A model generated the notes under the pieces. It worked only from the letters and a program-made list of their open reading frames with translations, had not been told where the DNA came from and did no database searches. From assembly GCA_033557465.1 (NCBI GenBank), contig CM066051.1:102153026-102217025 (forward strand): a stretch of DNA of 64,000 nt. Reading direction: 5' to 3'. Position 1 is the first letter of the stretch; every line of letters begins with the position of its first letter. Source of the DNA: Ichthyophis bannanicus (taxonomy: Eukaryota > Chordata > Amphibia > Gymnophiona > Ichthyophiidae). Shown in pieces: positions 36,355-46,924 of the stretch. Both the position numbers and the translations under genes were made by a program.

Positions 36355-37550
36355 TACCTTTTCCCCCTCGCGGACCCCGCAAGCAGCGTCCTAAGAAGTT
36401 TCCCCGGTTTATCCCCGAAGCAATGTAGCCGATATTTATAATAGAGCAGAGACTTCTTGGCGCGTTGATGAAGCAACTCATTCAGGGACACCTGAAGCTC
36501 CCAAAGCCGTTTTTTATTCATCACTGTGGGTGACCGGCCACTAAGCACCCGGGCATGGGAAACTTGCCGCTCCAACCGGACGATCTGCTCCGCCATCAAT
36601 CGACGTTTCCGTGCGGCATAGCCAATGATGTCTCCACGAAGTACCACCTTGGCGGTTTCCCAGACCAACTCGGGATCCTCGCAGTGCACCTGGTGAGTTA
36701 GTTCAAAATCACGCCAACGATGGTCCAAAAATTTCCGGAATTGCTCATCTTTGTATAGCTCAATGGGGAACCGCCATAGGCGGGATGTACCTACTCCTCC
36801 CCCCCAATGCATCTCGACCCAAGCCATAGCATGGTCGGAGATCTCCAAGGGGCCTATCTCTGCCTCCACCACCTGTGCAAAGGCTGTTGTGGATAATAAA
36901 ACATAATCTATTCTCGCGCTGGTCCCATGCGCCCTTGAAACGTGTGTAAAGTCCTTCTCAGATGAATGTAATACTCTCCATGGATCCATCAAGCCCAAGC
37001 GCCTCCGGAATCGTTGCAGCACTTGAGAGCTAAGTAGTCTATCTCTCGTCCCCCTCCCACTAGAGGTATCTAAACTCACATCCAAAACCCCGTTAAAATC
37101 TCCCCCCACTACGACAGGTACCTCCGGCAGTAGTTCCACTTTAGCCGCAAAACGGTCAAAGAATTCCCGGTCCAACATATTGGGACCATAAATATTCCCT
37201 AAGATGATCTCATGGTCTTCCAGCATGCCCCACAATAATAAGAAGCGTCCCTCAGGATCGACCACCTGCTTTTTCAACGAGAAGCGCACCCTCTTATGGA
37301 GTAGAATGGCCACCCCTCCCTTTCTTCCCCCGTGCAGGTGCGCCCAAACCTGGCCTACCCAGTCCCGACTTAATTTGGCATGCTCTCCGCTGTTTGGTGG
37401 GTTTCCTGGAGTAGCGCAATATCACAACGTTGTCTAGCCAGCGCCTTCAGTATTTTTATATCGCTTTATCGGGCTACCCAAAACCGCAAACATTCCAGGT
37501 TAGGATCTTCAAAGGATCACGGTATGTTTATGGCCTAGCTGCCAGCAAAG
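36354..37550 (-). pseudogene. Element A ORF2, endonuclease part (frameshifted)
   Basis: The intact stretch (37313-36354) has VVVGGDFNGVLDVSLDTSSG, HVSRAHGTSARIDYVLLSTT and IGPLEISDHAMAWVEM, the DFN, RIDY and SDH boxes of an APE-type endonuclease. The beginning (37550-37330) reads LKILTWNVCGFG then, in other frames, ARQRCDIALLQETHQTAE and RDWVGQVWA. At least two small indels therefore break the N-terminal 80 residues. No ATG precedes LKILTWN: TAA occurs four codons before the D-P-L start of the block. Confidence 0.78.
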
Positions 37551-39099
37551 CGTGGTTAGGGAGGCCCTCCCAGCCTGGAGCCCCCATCCTTGTGACTAGA
37601 GAAGGTAAAGCCCTGCCCGTGGAGTGAGTTCGGAGTGCGACAGCCCCTCCCCCCTCCCCCCTCCCCCCCTGGAACCCCCATCTCCCCCCTTCCCTCCCAG
37701 CACCCTCCCCTCCCCATCCTAGTTCCACCCCCCCCCATCACCCCCTCGGTCAGCTTCCTGGACCTTGGGCCCACTCCACCTCCCCTCTCTAAGGGCCCAC
37801 CAAGACCACTCTGAGAGCGGCCGATCCCCCGTCGCCCACAAAGGGTAAATTCTAATCCCGCTCAAGCTGGTTTTCCACCTGGGTAACCCGCCCCAAGTCT
37901 CGAACATTGCTTATTCCCCCAAAGGGGGCCCCGAGCACAGTGGATGTGGGTCCTCCTGGGGTCCCCCAGCACAGGGCCGGGGGACACTCTCCCTAGAAGG
38001 AAACAGGAGCCCCAGCAGGGGTCTGGTCCCTTCTCCAGTGCAATGCAAACAAGAGTCATCAAAACGAGCAGAGGTAGCTAGCCATCAACAGTACAACAGG
38101 AGTAACAAATACACATCGCTGAACGCGTCTACATTTAAATTGCAGGCCTATTTTACGGGCTTAGCGATTAGGAAATCACCCCCCAGGTAGGCATGCACCA
38201 GCACTCACCTCCGGCGGCCATGTTGTTTCAGCTACTCCAAAGATATAAGAATCGTCATGGCCGCGGAGGATGAACCCCAGAGCCCTGCCTCGTGTCAGCC
38301 ACGGCGCAAGGTGAGGCCCTACCACCTCTTACCTTTCCCCACTCCATAACACTCAGCAGGGAGGCTCCGGCATCAAGAGCAGTTAAGGCATGTCACCCAG
38401 AAGGCGATCCTGCCGCCCACCCCCCTCCTCCCCATCGCCAGGAATTTGCAACCGGGCATAATCCCTTTCTCCACTACGAATGGCGGCATGTTCACACGTG
38501 ACTAATATGGTCACGGCGGCTGCCTCCACGTGCAGTAGGGAAATTACACGGGCAGGTAAAGAGGGGGAAATAATAGTAATAATGATAAAATAAATAGATA
38601 ATAAATACATAACAACGAAATAATAAACTACACACCTACTGGCCCCCCCGGATTCCAGTCAGGCTATAATTAACACTACGGACAAAACTGCCCAGTGATT
38701 TGCCGGGGGGAGCTTTGCACCCTGAAAGAAGGAGAGAAGAAAGAAGAAAAAAAAAAAAAAAAAAAAAGGGAAAGAAAACACCAGGGAAGGGAAAAAAAGA
38801 TAAAGAAAAATAAAAAGAACTCCATATCCAGCCGCTAAGCAAGCAGTAGTCAGAGAAGGAACGAAGCTGGCCAGAATCAGAGACATAGTCTGTCCAAAAG
38901 TAGGAAGTCCATTGCCGGGGTAAGAACAATGTAGCAAAGCAGATTTCAGCTAACTTGTATCTAAAGGAGCAGTCCCAACGATACAAAGTAACTCGTCCAC
39001 CGTCTGGCAGAGGCTACGACCTGTTCCACTTCAAGGTGTCCGAATACAATTCCCCCAATAAGGAATCAGGCTCACTCCTCATAGTTAGTCCTCTGGGTG

Positions 39100-39954
39100 T
39101 CAGCGTGGAGAGCGTGGGGATGCAGAGGCCGTCTGTCCCCCGAGCACAATGCGATTCACCAGGCCTGCGGCCTCCGCAGCCGTTGTAAAAACGTGGTGTG
39201 TTCCCTCGCTGATCACACGTAACTTTGCGGGGTATTGGACAGAGAATCTAATCCCAGCACTGAGAAGTTTCTCGCACAGAGGGGCATATTCCCGGCGCCG
39301 CCGGCTCAAAGCAGCAGAATAATCCTGTGCAATTCGAATTTTGGAATTGTTGTAGGTGACTTCCCCCTTCTGCCGCGCCGCTCGCAGCAATATTTCCTTC
39401 TGCGGGAAATAAAGGAATTTAGCCAGCACAATTCTAGGACGAGCATCTTGTGTTTGCTTAGTACCGAGCCGGTGCACTCTTTCAATTCGCAGGGGGTCCC
39501 CGAGATCAGCACCATCCAGCAGTTGCCGAGTTAAGGCTTCTAAGTAGCCCCGCAGGTCCTTATCAAGGACGGTCTCTGGGATCCCCATAAACCGCAAATT
39601 GCTCCTTCTGGACTGGTTCTCTAGGTCGTCGAGCTTTGCCTCTTGCAAGCTTAGTTGGTGTTTTAGGCCAGCCACCTCTGACTCCACCACCTCCATCTTT
39701 TCCTCCGTCTGCCCCAGGCGATCTTCAGCCTAACGGAGCCTGCTCCCTAGGGATTCCACAGTGGCACGTAGTCCGTCCATTTTTTCATGTAATGCCTCAA
39801 ATTGCGGCGACAGAGCTGCTACTACTGCAGCCGACGTCGCATCTGATGAAGCCGGGGATCTGGGCGAGCTTGGCGATGGGTTTGACTCCGCCATCTTACT
39901 CGAGCCGGTCGCCCGCTCCCGCTCTCTTTTGGCCAGTCTAGCAGCTGTCGCCAT
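39100..39954 (-). pseudogene. Element A ORF1 (L1-type RNA-binding protein), one nonsense codon
   Basis: 285 codons in one frame with a single TAG at 39732-39730. The N-terminal region is basic and serine/proline-rich (ESNPSPSSPRSPASSDATSA). A coiled coil (about residues 45-110) is followed by the RNA-recognition block ENQSRRSNLRFMGIPE and the C-terminal domain with RVHRLGTKQ, ARPRIVLAKFLYFPQKE and RIAQDYSAAL. This is the usual L1 ORF1p architecture (trimeric RNA chaperone). The usual ORF1 length is about 300-340 residues, so it is complete apart from the stop. Confidence 0.82.
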
Positions 39955-40156
39955 GCCGGTATTGAGCGAGCCGCTGTGTTTGATGTTGCGAGTTCTCTGA
40001 CACTCCCGAGGGGGTGTTTCAGTAAATTATTGCGGGTTTAGACGGTGCTATAATGCCGGCCTGGGCTGAGGGTCTCGGAGCACTCTCAGGATGCGACCGC
40101 TACCCTGCTCGCATCACGTGGTCTTTTTTCTCTTGCACAATCTTTAATCTTGTTCA

Positions 40157-40427
40157 TTAGTGAGAAGTCTGAGCCTGCATTTCATCCACCAGTTTTTTGA
40201 AGTTGGGTGAATATTGCGTGAGGACCAGTCTCAGGGAATCCTGGAGGTGTTCATCTGTCATGTTGGAACGTTGTGTACTCTTTGTAATTTTCAGATGGGA
40301 AAATGCAGATTCACACAAATAAGTTGAACCGAAACAGGAGTGTACAGCTTCACTGCATCTTCTCAAGTTGGGAAATTTGTGTCTAGGCACTTGCTTCCAA
40401 AACGATTCTTGCTCAGCACAGGTCTTG
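40157..40427 (-). pseudogene. hAT transposase, C-terminal dimerisation (hATC) segment
   Basis: The minus strand encodes EQESFWKQVPRHKFPNLRRC, SEAVHSCFGSTYLCESAFSH and LKITKSTQRSNMTDEHLQDS, ending MQAQTSH. The STYLCESAFSHLK block is the hATC signature that includes the last catalytic glutamate region and the dimer interface. It continues the frame from 47044 on the far side of the LINE inserted at 40445-47026, which confirms that LINE's boundaries. Confidence 0.8.
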
Positions 40428-40864
40428 AGAAAAATGTAATTTTTTTTTTTTTTAAATCTGTTTATTAAACTCTGATACAACAGTACAAACATGTTAACGC
40501 AAAACATAGATACATATTTTCATAAGTTTCACCCCCCCAAACCCTCCCCTCTCCCTCCGCTGACCTCAGCAAAAGGAAAACAACCTATCCATCCGCTTCC
40601 CTGGTCAGGGTTGTTTCTTATCCCCAACCAGGAGCTCTCAAATCCCAAAGGAAGGAAGGGAGAGGAAGGAAAAAGGGCAAATCCACGAATATCCACCCCT
40701 CTAGTGGTCTAAACGCCTATAGGGTACTGAACCACCCCCCCTACCCACCCCTCCCCCCCCCCACCCCCCACGCCAGAGCGAAAACCCCTCCCACTGGGAT
40801 CTAAAGCTACCATTGCCCCCTCCCACCCCCAAGACCCTCCCCAGATGCAGCAACCCGGACCGGG

Positions 40865-43800
40865 TTACCCCATAGCTAAGACCTCGCTCCTGGCTTTAGG
40901 GCCTAAGTTCTGAATGTAAGGGGTCCAGATCAATAAGAAAGAGGCCCACCGCTGAGGACTCCCCTTGGCCGCCCTACCCTCTTGTAACATGAGGTGGTGG
41001 AAGCTATTACGCCACTCCCAAAAGGTAGGGGCTGTCGTCTCCCGCCACTTACGAAGGATGGGGCCTTTCCCCACCAAACTAGCCTTACGCGTTAAGATCC
41101 TCCCCCATTTCCCCTTAACCTGTAGCGGCCCCAGACAATCTAGAACTACCAACAGACCCGACCACCGAATTGACTGGTGTAATAGGACGCTCAAATAGGC
41201 CTCGATACGCGCCCAATACCCTTTAATGCGCTCACAACCCCACCACATGTGGCCCAGGTCCGCAAGCGGCGTTGCACATCGAGGACAGCCACCGCAATCC
41301 GTTAACCCCGTCCGCAGTGCTCGCCTCGGGGAGAAGTAAACCCTTGCAATGCATTTAAATTGCATCTCCCGCCACCTGGCGGCTTCCACTAGTCGGGCTA
41401 TACGCCGTAGGGCAGCTTCAAGCGCGCCGGGAGGAACTGCGCAGCCGAGTTCCCGTGTCCAAGCCTGTTCCTCTTTAGTGAAGTCCCGGGGAACACCATA
41501 CTGGTCCAGCTTACGCTTTAGCACCGCTACTCGAGGTGGGCAATCCGTCCCCAAGGCAAAGAACTCAATAATTCTCGCTGACCTGTTCTCTAGCAAACCC
41601 GGCTGCGGAAGAGATTCAACATAATGCCGAAGTTGGACGTATGCAAAGTTAGAGGTCCCCTGTTGCAAGTCATATTCTTTACAGAGCATCTCCAAAGGTT
41701 TACAACAACCTTCAAGGGTAACCACATGTCCAAGACACGCTATCCCCTTGCCCCTCCATTGCCTAAAAATGGCTGAGTCCGACCCTGGCCCAAAGGCTAC
41801 ATTCCCCTGCAGGGGGAGCCAGCTTGAAACCCGCGGAGAGCTGCCCCACGCCTTATTGAGACTCTGCCAGGCCCTTCGAATTGGGGTGACCAACACGCTA
41901 TTTCTCACCCGAGGAGGCAGCAACGCCCCCTCCAGGTGTACCACCGCCTCTAACGCATGCGGGGAGAAGAAGGCCGCTTCGAAGGACCTTGGCGTATAGT
42001 AATCAGTAGCGCCAAGCCAATCCCCTAAATGTCGGGCCTGACAAGCCACGGCATATTGAAACAGGTCGGGCAGTCCCATCCCCCCCGCTTTCCAGCTTCC
42101 TCTCAATCTAGCCAAGGGTATCCGAGCCCGAAATGCCCCCCAGAGAAACTTCCGAACTGCCTTTTCGATCTTTTGAAGGTCTTTCTGTAGCAGCCACACC
42201 GGCAGGGTTTGCAGCCAATACAGCAGCCTAGGAAATATGATCATTCCTATAGCCGCCAGGCGGCCCGACAAGGACAGAGGAAGGGGGGTCCAAGCCTGTA
42301 GTTGAGACTGAATCTTTGTAAAAAATCTAGCAAAGTTAAGTTTATAAAGCGCCTTAGGATCCCGGGGCAGCAAGATACCCAGATATAGAAACGCCTCCTC
42401 CGCCCAACGAAGGGGAAAGTCGCCCCGCCAAGTTCCCTGCAATAAGCCCCCAACATCCAGCGCCTCAGATTTATCTCTATTTATCCGCAAGCCAGCAAAC
42501 GTGCCGAAGCGAGTGAACTCCTCCAATAGGGCGGCTAGCGATCGCTCAGGTGTAAGCACGTGTACTAATAAATCATCTGCAAACGCCGCCAATTTAAATT
42601 GCTGAGCCCCTACCGTTACCCCCTGTATACTGGGAGAGGACTCAATACGCCGCACCAAAGGATCCAAAGATAACACAAACAGCAATGGGGAAAGGGGGCA
42701 TCCCTGCCGCGTGCCCCGCTCAAGTGGAAAGGGATCGGATATCACCCCATTACAGGAGATAGCCGCTGTCGGGTCCGAATAAAGTAAGTCCACCATTTTG
42801 CAAAACCGCTCTCCAAGCCCGTACTGAGGCAGGAGGAAATGCAAATATGTCCAATGAACCTGGTCAAATGCCTTCTCGGCATCAAAACTAATGAGCAGGG
42901 ATGCTAGATTGCGTTCCCGGACCCATTCGAGGGAAGCCAGAATTTTCCGCAGGTTACGAACCGCGTATCTGCCTTTGACAAACCCGACCTGCGATGTATG
43001 AACCAGCTCACCCAGGACTTCCGCCAAGCGGGCAGCTAGAATTTTTGCTAATATTTTTAAGTCGAAGTTTAGTAAAGATATAGGCCTGTATGAAGCCGCC
43101 TGCGTGGGGTCCTTTCCAGGTTTGGGTATCAAGATAATATGGGCATGATTGGTTCCCCACGTAAAGACGCCCCGATCTATCCGGCAGCGATACATATCCA
43201 CCAAGGCCGGGGATAACTTATCGCCTATTAGCTTGTAAAGTTCCACCCCAAACCCATCGGGGCCTGGAGCGCGCCCGCATTTAGCGTCCTGTATCACTTT
43301 CATCACTTCTTCCGCGGATATCGGTACATCCAGATGCGCCCTTTGGGCTGCCGCAAGCCTGGGGAGCTGTAGTTCCCGAAAGTACTCAATCATATCCATC
43401 GGAGATCCGGGTCGTTTAGCGTAAAACGACTGAAAATAAGTACGAAACTCCTGCGCTATCTCCCTACCGCCCTTTCGTAAGTGCCCCTGAGCATCTCGCA
43501 GGGCGACTATCGAACCCGACCCTCTGCTGCCCCGAAGACACCTCGCGAGAAGCTTCCCTGGTTTGTCTCCAAACCTATGTAATTGATATCGATAGTACAT
43601 CTGAGACTTCTTGGCCCGCTGGTGTATAAGCTCATTGAGAGCCACCTGGGCCTCCCACAGTCGTTTTCGATTAGCCAGGGTAGGATCCCTCGCACACCGA
43701 CGGCGTTCCTTCACAGTCTGCCTTTCCAAGTAAAGGATCCGTGCTGCCCCCATTCTACGTTTCCTGGCTACATATGCTATTACCTCCCCTCGCAACACCA

Positions 43801-44668
43801 CTTTCGCCGTTTCCCACAGCAACTCCGGGTCAACCGCCTCTTTCGCATGATTCTTCTGGAAGTCGAGCCAGCATTGCGCAATGTGGCCCCGGAAGGTCTG
43901 ATCATGATATAAATCCATGGGAAAGCGCCAAATCCGAGAATGCGAAGCTTGAGATCCCCAAGTAAAACTCACCCAGACAGGAGCATGATCAGATATTTCC
44001 AGCGGACCAATCTGCGCGTCCTCCACCTGCTCAAAAAGCCTCTCTGAGACAAGCGTGTAGTCTATCCTAGCATGTGACCCATGGGCCCGAGATTGGTGGG
44101 TGAAATCTCGCTCCAAAGGATGTAGTAAGCGCCAAGGGTCCACCAGACCCAGGCGAAGACGTAGAGCCTGCAAAGCCTTGGTAGTTGAAGCCCGAGACCT
44201 CTCCCCCGCTCCCAGATCAGTGTCCAGAGCCGTATCCAAGACGCCATTCAAATCGCCCGCCAACACCAGGGGAGCCTCCGGCCACTGTTCTATCCGAGAG
44301 GCCAGTCGAGCATAGAGTGCCCGATCCAGAACATTCGGGCTATATAAGGATCCCAAAATAAGGGGCTGACCAGAGAGGGTGCCATACAGCAAGAAATAGC
44401 GGCCCTCCGGATCCGCATACTCCCGTAGTGCCTCGAACCGAAGGCGCTTGTTAACAAGAATAACCACCCCAGCTTTCCTTCCAAGGGCCGGGGCCCCCCA
44501 GACCTGTCCCACCCAATCCCGTTGCAACTTAGCGTGTTCAACCGCTGTTTGGTGGGTCTCTTGTAACAAAGCCACATCACAACGGAGGCGAGCCAAGGCC
44601 TGCAAAACTTTATATCTCTTGATGGGATTGCCAATGCCACACACATTCCACGAAACGACCTTCAGATC
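40865..44668 (-). CDS. Element B ORF2, endonuclease-reverse transcriptase (intact frame, no AUG start)
   Basis: An uninterrupted frame of about 1267 codons. Endonuclease (about 1-235): VVSWNVCGIGNPIKRYKVLQ, VALLQETHQT, VLAGDLNGVLDTALDTDLGA, ARIDYTLVSE and PLEISDHAPVW, so all catalytic boxes are present. RT (about 420-760): GRAPGPDGFGVELYKL, ILIPKPGKDPTQAASYRPIS, SLLISFDAEKAFDQVHWTYL, GTRQGCPLSPLLFVLSLDPL and KLAAFADDLLVHVL. C-terminal cysteine module: CGGCPRCATPLADLGHMWWG. The frame opens after TGA (44671-44669) as D-L-K-V-V-S-W-N. No ATG occurs before the endonuclease; the first in-frame Met is about residue 248. A CTG codon (44665-44663) is the best-placed candidate start. It makes the nick and the cDNA during target-primed insertion. 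Confidence 0.88.
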   Translation of the reverse strand, partial: DLKVVSWNVCGIGNPIKRYKVLQALARLRCDVALLQETHQTAVEHAKLQRDWVGQVWGAPALGRKAGVVILVNKRLRFEALREYADPEGRYFLLYGTLSGQPLILGSLYSPNVLDRALYARLASRIEQWPEAPLVLAGDLNGVLDTALDTDLGAGERSRASTTKALQALRLRLGLVDPWRLLHPLERDFTHQSRAHGSHARIDYTLVSERLFEQVEDAQIGPLEISDHAPVWVSFTWGSQASHSRIWRFPMDLYHDQTFRGHIAQCWLDFQKNHAKEAVDPELLWETAKVVLRGEVIAYVARKRRMGAARILYLERQTVKERRRCARDPTLANRKRLWEAQVALNELIHQRAKKSQMYYRYQLHRFGDKPGKLLARCLRGSRGSGSIVALRDAQGHLRKGGREIAQEFRTYFQSFYAKRPGSPMDMIEYFRELQLPRLAAAQRAHLDVPISAEEVMKVIQDAKCGRAPGPDGFGVELYKLIGDKLSPALVDMYRCRIDRGVFTWGTNHAHIILIPKPGKDPTQAASYRPISLLNFDLKILAKILAARLAEVLGELVHTSQVGFVKGRYAVRNLRKILASLEWVRERNLASLLISFDAEKAFDQVHWTYLHFLLPQYGLGERFCKMVDLLYSDPTAAISCNGVISDPFPLERGTRQGCPLSPLLFVLSLDPLVRRIESSPSIQGVTVGAQQFKLAAFADDLLVHVLTPERSLAALLEEFTRFGTFAGLRINRDKSEALDVGGLLQGTWRGDFPLRWAEEAFLYLGILLPRDPKALYKLNFARFFTKIQSQLQAWTPLPLSLSGRLAAIGMIIFPRLLYWLQTLPVWLLQKDLQKIEKAVRKFLWGAFRARIPLARLRGSWKAGGMGLPDLFQYAVACQARHLGDWLGATDYYTPRSFEAAFFSPHALEAVVHLEGALLPPRVRNSVLVTPIRRAWQSLNKAWGSSPRVSSWLPLQGNVAFGPGSDSAIFRQWRGKGIACLGHVVTLEGCCKPLEMLCKEYDLQQGTSNFAYVQLRHYVESLPQPGLLENRSARIIEFFALGTDCPPRVAVLKRKLDQYGVPRDFTKEEQAWTRELGCAVPPGALEAALRRIARLVEAARWREMQFKCIARVYFSPRRALRTGLTDCGGCPRCATPLADLGHMWWGCERIKGYWARIEAYLSVLLHQSIRWSGLLVVLDCLGPLQVKGKWGRILTRKASLVGKGPILRKWRETTAPTFWEWRNSFHHLMLQEGRAAKGSPQRWASFLLIWTPYIQNLGPKARSEVLAMG

Positions 44669-46018
44669 TCAAATCTCTTAGCTATGTCCTCCCATGCACA
44701 TCTGCCCATTGAAAGGAGGGTGGCTGTCCCAGCCCGCAACCATCCCCCAAGGATCCAGGAATTCCTGTATGTTAGTCTCCCCAGTGGTAGATGAGTCCCC
44801 TCTGGCCCACCCCCCTCCCAACCCACCCCCTCCCCCCTCCTCTTCCTGTCCCTTAGCACTGTAAGAGTAAACCCCCCCTCCCCTCCCCCTCCCCTCCCCA
44901 CCCCCCCTCAATCCTTATACCCAACCCAGCCATAGGCTGAAACTCCCTGTAGTAGTCGGGCTACCCCATTGTTAGTAATTTTTAATCCCCTCCATCAGAG
45001 AGACCTCTCCCCCCCCCCCCATCTAACCGTGAACAGTGGCCCCTTGCTTACCCTACAGCCCTCAGGGATCGACAACCAAGTCGGGAACCCATTCCAGGAG
45101 AGGGCGCTCCCCCCCGACGCCTTAAAGCGGGCTTCAGAATCGGGCCACCAACAGCCATGGACCCAGGATCGCCCGCTCCTGGAAGCTATCCCCCCAATCC
45201 CTCCCGCCCCCCCCCCCACCCAGGCTTCGGTAAAAGGGGGGGGAGGGTGCCGTGGCTACTAGCGCCGTCCCCGACGAGCCACCCCGCACCCCGGCATCTG
45301 GGCAGTCACCCAGTTTCTGCAACCCCCATAGCTGACCATAAAATACAATGCCGAGGCTATACAGTGGGAGAACTAGGTATCGCAAACACAATTTACTCCC
45401 GCCCCTCTTAAGGCAGCTGCTCCCATTAAAGATTGCAACAGGCTGGGGCAGGGAGGAAACAAACAGAAGTGATAGAGAGAAGGGTCGATTAACCCCCTCG
45501 ATTCCCATCGGGCGGTCTGGCCCGCCTCCCATTGCCGGGGAGCAGCGGACCCAGACCATCCCGTGGACTCGGCACTCCCCCCCACCCCCACCAAGGCCCC
45601 AAAACGTGGAGGGGCCCCCCCCTCCGAGTCCACAAAGCAGTCCCCGAGGAACCTTGTAGTCCCCCCTCCCTCCGTCTCATCACAAGGCAAGAGCAAACTG
45701 CTCAATTAAAATCAAGGAGCGTAGCAACCAGTACTCTGCGTGCCACACAGTCCAGGGCAGAGAGAGGGTCCAAAAAAAAAAAAAAAACAGGAAAAAACAA
45801 AAACACACTGCCGCCATAGTCTCAGTCAGCTCCACCAAAAAGAAAAGGAAAAATCGCAGGGTGCTCACAGGAGCGGGCAGTCCCCGAATAGCAACACAGT
45901 TACAAGGAATAATAAACTTGTTGCAAGTTGTGCCCAATCCCTGCAGCTTGTTATTCCATGCATCTCCATTAATCCCTCATTGTGCTACATTGTCTCACCC
46001 GGTAGATTGAGTCCACTT

Positions 46019-46924
46019 CTATGGGGTGGCCGCTGTAGAATCCCCCAGGCGTTCCACGAAAGCCAGCGCGTCGGCCGGGGAGCTCAGGAAACGTGACTGT
46101 CCAAGATGTTCCACTCTCAGCCGGGCTGGATACAAAAGGGAAAAGCGCATTCCCTTGCTATGCAATTGGGCACACACCGCTGAAAAAGCTCGCCGTTGCT
46201 GACTCACCAGCTGTGAATAATCTTGGAAGACCAAGATTCGTCCGTGTGCTCCCAGGTCTCGGCGAGAGCTTCTGGCTGCGTGTAGTACTGCTTCCTTTTG
46301 GCGGTAGTCAATAAAGCGGGCAATCACCGCACGTGGACGGCCTGCCGGTTCCCGCCTGGGGCCCAGCCGATGCACCTGCTCCATCTGCAGCGGCATCTCC
46401 ACCCCGCCATTGGAGATTTTTGCGACCCAGTCCTGTAAATAGCGGGGGAGAGCAGTATCCGCAATGTTTTCTGGTATACCAACAAAGCGCAGATTATTGC
46501 GGCGTCCCCGATTCTCCAGGTCTTCGAGTTTCTCCCCCTGCTGCTTAACGGTGGCCTCCAGAGCTTGAACCTTGGCGACCAGGGAGTGCTGCGTGTCCTC
46601 CAGCCCCGATACTCGGGTTTCCGCCTGGTCGAGCCGTCCCGTGAAGTCAGTGAACGTTTGAGCCATAGCGTGCATTTGATCTGCCAGCTCCCGGAACCGA
46701 CCGTCTAGGGCTCTCACCACCGCCGCGCTGACCTCGGCAACCATAGCGCTCTCAGTGTCCGAGACTGGACTCGGTGGGTCACCCTCCGCCATCTTGGAAG
46801 CTAAGGTCCGAGCCTTCTCCTTTCGCAGGGATTTTGCCGCCATCGGGCTGCTCCCAACCGTCAGAGTGGACACAGCAGATTTGCGGCTTCCTTCTCTACT
46901 GCCCGACGCTTGTGGAAGGGGCAT
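46019..46924 (-). CDS. Element B ORF1, L1-type RNA-binding protein (intact)
   Basis: 301 residues from ATG at 46924. The N-terminus (1-60) is serine- and basic-rich and contains a second methionine at MAEGDPPSP. A heptad-like coiled coil follows (about 65-135, RFRELADQMHAMAQTFTDFT, VSGLEDTQHSLVAKVQALEA). The RNA-recognition domain begins ENRGRRNNLRFVGIPEN (about 139), and the C-terminal domain contains MEQVHRLGPRREPAG, RAVIARFIDYRQKEAVLHAA and ILVFQDYSQLVSQQRR. This is the ORF1p of the LINE, which coats its RNA in cis to form the transposition particle. The length and all domains are complete. Confidence 0.88.
   Translation of the reverse strand: MPLPQASGSREGSRKSAVSTLTVGSSPMAAKSLRKEKARTLASKMAEGDPPSPVSDTESAMVAEVSAAVVRALDGRFRELADQMHAMAQTFTDFTGRLDQAETRVSGLEDTQHSLVAKVQALEATVKQQGEKLEDLENRGRRNNLRFVGIPENIADTALPRYLQDWVAKISNGGVEMPLQMEQVHRLGPRREPAGRPRAVIARFIDYRQKEAVLHAARSSRRDLGAHGRILVFQDYSQLVSQQRRAFSAVCAQLHSKGMRFSLLYPARLRVEHLGQSRFLSSPADALAFVERLGDSTAATP

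Larger units (their letters stand above)
33361..40130 (-). mobile_element. L1/Tx1-type LINE, full length but inactivated (element A)
   Basis: This 6770-bp element is flanked by a 15-bp target duplication TCTTGCACAATCTTT (33346-33360 and 40131-40145), with a poly-A tail and AATAAA signal at its 3' end (plus-strand T-tract at 33361). It holds ORF1 (39954-39100), an inter-ORF region of about 1.5 kb rich in G on the sense strand, ORF2 (about 37550-33712) and a 3' untranslated region with a dense G-tract (plus-strand C-runs at 33577-33630). ORF1 has one in-frame TAG; ORF2 has frameshifts in the endonuclease and at about 36365. It lies in the hAT transposon. Confidence 0.88.

Noticed and set aside
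38659..38986. Poly-phenylalanine/serine-rich minus-strand frames near 38700-38980
   Set aside because: They come from an A-rich run on the plus strand in the inter-ORF region of LINE element A.
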